DNA from: Lingula anatina
Taxonomy: Eukaryota; Brachiopoda; Lingulata; Lingulida; Lingulidae
Direction: 5' to 3'
DNA length: 20,455 nucleotides
Assembly (NCBI RefSeq): GCF_001039355.2
Contig: NW_019775652.1
Location: 90,693 to 111,147, forward strand
Shown piece after piece: positions 18,422-20,455 of the stretch. Position 1 is the first letter of the stretch. Each line of letters opens with the position of its first letter. Position numbers and translations under genes: made by a program. The notes under the pieces are model-generated. The model was not told where the DNA came from. It worked only from the letters and a program-made list of their open reading frames with translations, and searched no databases.

Positions 18422-18668
18422 GAGTGACTTTAAGAGCATGACATCAACTGAGTGGATTTGCATGTCCAATCACCAGATGCAATCCTCATTGAAAAACTCT
18501 TGAAAGGGATTGAGAATCAAGTGGCAAAGGATCGCACCTTAAGGGGAAACGCTCTTACCCATAGTTTCTTTAAAACCGATGCCAACATAGCCCCCCCCAA
18601 GAAGAATACTGCAGCGTTACCAGGCTGTGCATAAAAGGATAAAAGGATGGTAGCCATATCATATTGAG

Positions 18669-18671
<3 letters not shown>
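18422..18671. other. No recognisable feature
   Basis: A 60-codon plus-strand open frame lies at 18452-18634 without any domain. No element is seen. Confidence 0.3.

Positions 18672-18736
<65 letters not shown>
18672..18736. repeat. (AT)n microsatellite, about 32 units
   Basis: Uninterrupted AT dinucleotides over 65 bp. Confidence 0.98.
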
Positions 18737-18740
<4 letters not shown>

Positions 18741-18830
18741 CTTGACATTTAATATGGAATATTTCAGTTACGAAGGTGTGCCTAGGTAGAAATGCGTTCT
18801 TTTTTCAAAATGCTAATATCTCATATAAGA

Positions 18831-18854
18831 NTATATATATATATATATATATAT
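18831..18854. repeat. Unresolved base followed by short (AT)n
   Basis: The base at 18831 is given as N and abuts 23 bp of TA dinucleotides. The N probably marks an ambiguous call or a collapsed gap at the microsatellite edge, so the true tract length is uncertain. Confidence 0.9.
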
Positions 18855-19222
18855 CCTACAAATTATGACTGGAATCACGACGGGTAGGTTTTTTCAAGGC
18901 GTCATAAATTTGTGTATCTACTGAAACAGCAACAGTATAACAATAAATGTGAAACACTTTTTAGAGTTCCTATTCCTATAATTTGTAAAGCCCAATAGCA
19001 ACCTTTTACAAACTGTAAATACATGTAGAACACCACATTGGTTTAGCAACACCATTATTTATGATGTGACAAAAGAGGACCAAGAAAATGACATGAAACA
19101 TTAGTTTCCACACACCTAGTGTCCTATTGTCAAACTCATCAGCGTCAACTCAATAGATTGTCTCCTTAAGTTGTGATCCTGGGGTTGTCACACAGATTGG
19201 CCCCAGCACTTCGCGCGCACCT
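18855..19222. other. No recognisable feature
   Basis: AT-rich non-coding sequence on both strands. Confidence 0.4.
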
Positions 19223-19630
19223 TAAGGCCCCTTTACACTAGACGGCGTCCTTTCTGCGTCTCTTCTGCGATCAAAAACGTGGTCAGAACGCTCAATGGTC
19301 GCCAAAGCAATTAAATCGTGCCTCAGTGTGAAGGCGTCTGCGTCCGCTGTGCCTCCTTTGAACTACCGAATCTTCATTTTTACCGGGAAAACTGCAAGCG
19401 ACCTGTGCGTCCCCTGTGCAACCCAAGGCGTCCATTGCCATTTTTGAGTGACCATTGAGCATTTTCTCTGCGTTCTCTGTACCTTCGCCGGCGATCGGTG
19501 GCGACCATTCTACGATCTGATACTGGTAGTTGTCACTGTTGTCAGTTGGGAACTGCACATTAGCGATCAATGTGCGTCCTGGCCAGTTTCGTGGTCGCAC
19601 AAAGGACGCCGGCCGTCCAGTGCAAACCCC
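19223..19630. mobile_element. GC-rich MITE-like element, about 400 bp
   Basis: The left end is TA then AGGCCCCTTTACACTAGACG followed by GCGTCCTTTCTGCG. The right end (19597-19630), read inward on the minus strand, is GGGGTTTGCACTGGACGGCC then GGCGTCCTTTGTGCGACC. The inverted repeats extend about 35-40 bp with a few mismatches and one small indel. The interior is richer in CpG than the surroundings and is full of GCGACC, GGTCGC and GCGTCC words in both orientations. A 102-codon minus-strand frame lies inside but shows no transposase motif. The element is therefore probably non-autonomous. Confidence 0.75.
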
Positions 19631-19684
19631 CCTTTACACTGGACGGCGTCCTTTCTGCGCCCTTTCTGCGACCATGAAACTGGC
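19582..19684. repeat. Large inverted repeat joining two element ends
   Basis: GCCAGTTTCGTGGTCGCACA, AAGGACGCC and CCGTCCAGTG (left arm, 19582-19622) mirror CACTGGACGGCGTCCTTT, CTGCGACCATGAAACTGGC (right arm, 19637-19684) around AAACCCCCCTTTA. The right arm carries an extra 11-bp CTGCGCCCTTT-like segment, which is also present in the left end of the element at 19223. The right arm is thus a second copy of an element end, facing the first in a head-to-head junction. Confidence 0.8.
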
Positions 19685-19699
19685 GTCGTTGTGGTCGTA

Positions 19700-20280
19700 G
19701 AATAGTTGCGAAATGAATGCTCGATGATCAGCCAGTTGTCGACACGTTAAGTTTTTATTTAAATCTCAAAAGGGGGCTTAAAGGGGGTTTTAGTGGTTAA
19801 TGTAAACTAACAGCATGGAGAAATATAAAGTGTGGGTGGGGTTTTCTCTTCTGCGTTTGTGTGTGTGTGGGAGAGAAATAGAGGTGGGAAGGTTGGTATA
19901 TTGTATAATTGTGTACCGTTTTATATGTGAGTTCATACATGTCTGTGTGTGATTTGTGGAGGGAAAGAGCTTAAACAGCTGTTCTATATGGCAATGCATG
20001 TATGATGAATCAAGCATGTTTCTGTCTTAGAGTGCAAATACATACATCTTGTTCCTGACATTTCAGAGTAAGGCAAGTTCACAGTAGTGATTTGCCAGTG
20101 AATAATCGATGACATTACTTCCACGAGGGATATGATAATTAGAAAGACTTCCATTAGTTCCCTGATATCCTGCAAAAACATGGTTAATTGTTCATTTTTG
20201 TTATAAAAGCATGGAACCTGACCAGATTGCTTTAAATGCTAACACTAAGCATTCTCAGAAATGGAACCAGTACCAAATGA
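19700..20280. other. No recognisable gene; short GT tract
   Basis: AAAGGGGG(C/T)TT is repeated around 19769-19794. A short GT tract lies at about 19856-19869. Minus-strand open frames at 19790-20017 and 19984-20181 have no domain signature. Confidence 0.35.
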
Positions 20281-20455
20281 TAGGGGAGACCGGGGCTAGT
20301 TGGCCCAGTTAGACACTTTTGGCCTTGTAGAGCCAACTAGGAATGAGTTAGAGTAACAAAACCGGTTTCAAAGTAAGCCCCATGAACTAAGCTACGTATG
20401 CAAAGTCATTATTTTTCAAATATAATGCCAGATGGCTCACAATTTGACAAAAAAA
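20281..20455 (+). repeat. Possible start of an interspersed repeat, cut by the window edge
   Basis: TAGGGGAGACCGGGGCTAGT opens a compositionally distinct stretch with a perfect 9-bp inverted repeat, CTAGTTGGC (20296-20304) and GCCAACTAG (20332-20340). Phrases such as GGGGCTAGTTGGCCCA recall repetitive non-coding families in animal genomes, but I cannot name one, and the far end lies outside the window. Confidence 0.3.

Noticed and set aside
19292-19600. 102-codon minus-strand ORF
   Set aside because: It lies wholly within the inverted-repeat element at 19223-19630 and has no transposase motif.
1-20455. CRISPR array or prokaryotic defence system
   Set aside because: The repeats are long degenerate tandem units, microsatellites or inverted-repeat transposons. 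No regular short repeat-spacer pattern or prokaryotic gene cluster is present.

Overview
The window looks like intergenic or intronic DNA from a eukaryote with a repeat-rich, AT-rich genome, most likely a marine invertebrate. An echinoderm, hemichordate, amphioxus or mollusc would all fit. The grounds are long (AT)n and (AG)n microsatellites, frequent ACATGTA and TAGGCCTA words, decayed non-LTR retrotransposon and Tc1/mariner remnants, and many miniature inverted-repeat elements. There are no operons, no bacterial-style ribosome sites and no long ORFs. I cannot name the species. I found no complete protein-coding gene; the few open stretches that might be exons are given low confidence.

Layout. 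1-1460: a probable tRNA-derived SINE (minus) and the decayed C-terminal part of a non-LTR retrotransposon polymerase (minus). 1460-4280: mostly featureless, with short duplications and a 17-C run. 4282-4450: a possible small inverted-repeat element. 5284-5483: a very clear MITE with 46-bp terminal inverted repeats, abutted by 500 bp of GAATG words spaced about 10-11 bp. 6922-7230: the first copy of a MITE family that recurs at 18191-18421. 8250-9360: (AT)n, then (AG)n next to fused palindromes. 11147-11964: a decayed Tc1/mariner transposase, with a second fragment of its C-terminus in inverted orientation. 12527-12662: AT-rich low-complexity DNA. 13142-13215: a perfect palindrome with 36-bp arms and a 2-nt centre. 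13381-14228: a 680-bp-spaced direct repeat flanking an ORF. 14610-15070 and 16104-16880: two separate degenerate tandem arrays with units of about 140-170 bp. 15287-15358: (AT)36. 17698-18071: a cysteine-containing open frame (minus) that is the best candidate for a host exon. 18191-18421: MITE copy 2. 18672-18854: two (AT)n tracts with one unresolved base. 19223-19690: a compound of three inverted-repeat ends. 20281 to the end: probably the start of another interspersed repeat.

No set of genes acts together here. The unifying theme is mobile-element traffic. At least three non-autonomous families share a TA followed by AGG(G/C) at their ends, which suggests, without proving, mobilisation by related TA-targeting transposases. 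I saw no new multi-gene system. The most worthwhile leads are the two-copy AGATCGATC MITE family, the perfect palindrome, the phased GAATG array and the three-ended compound element.
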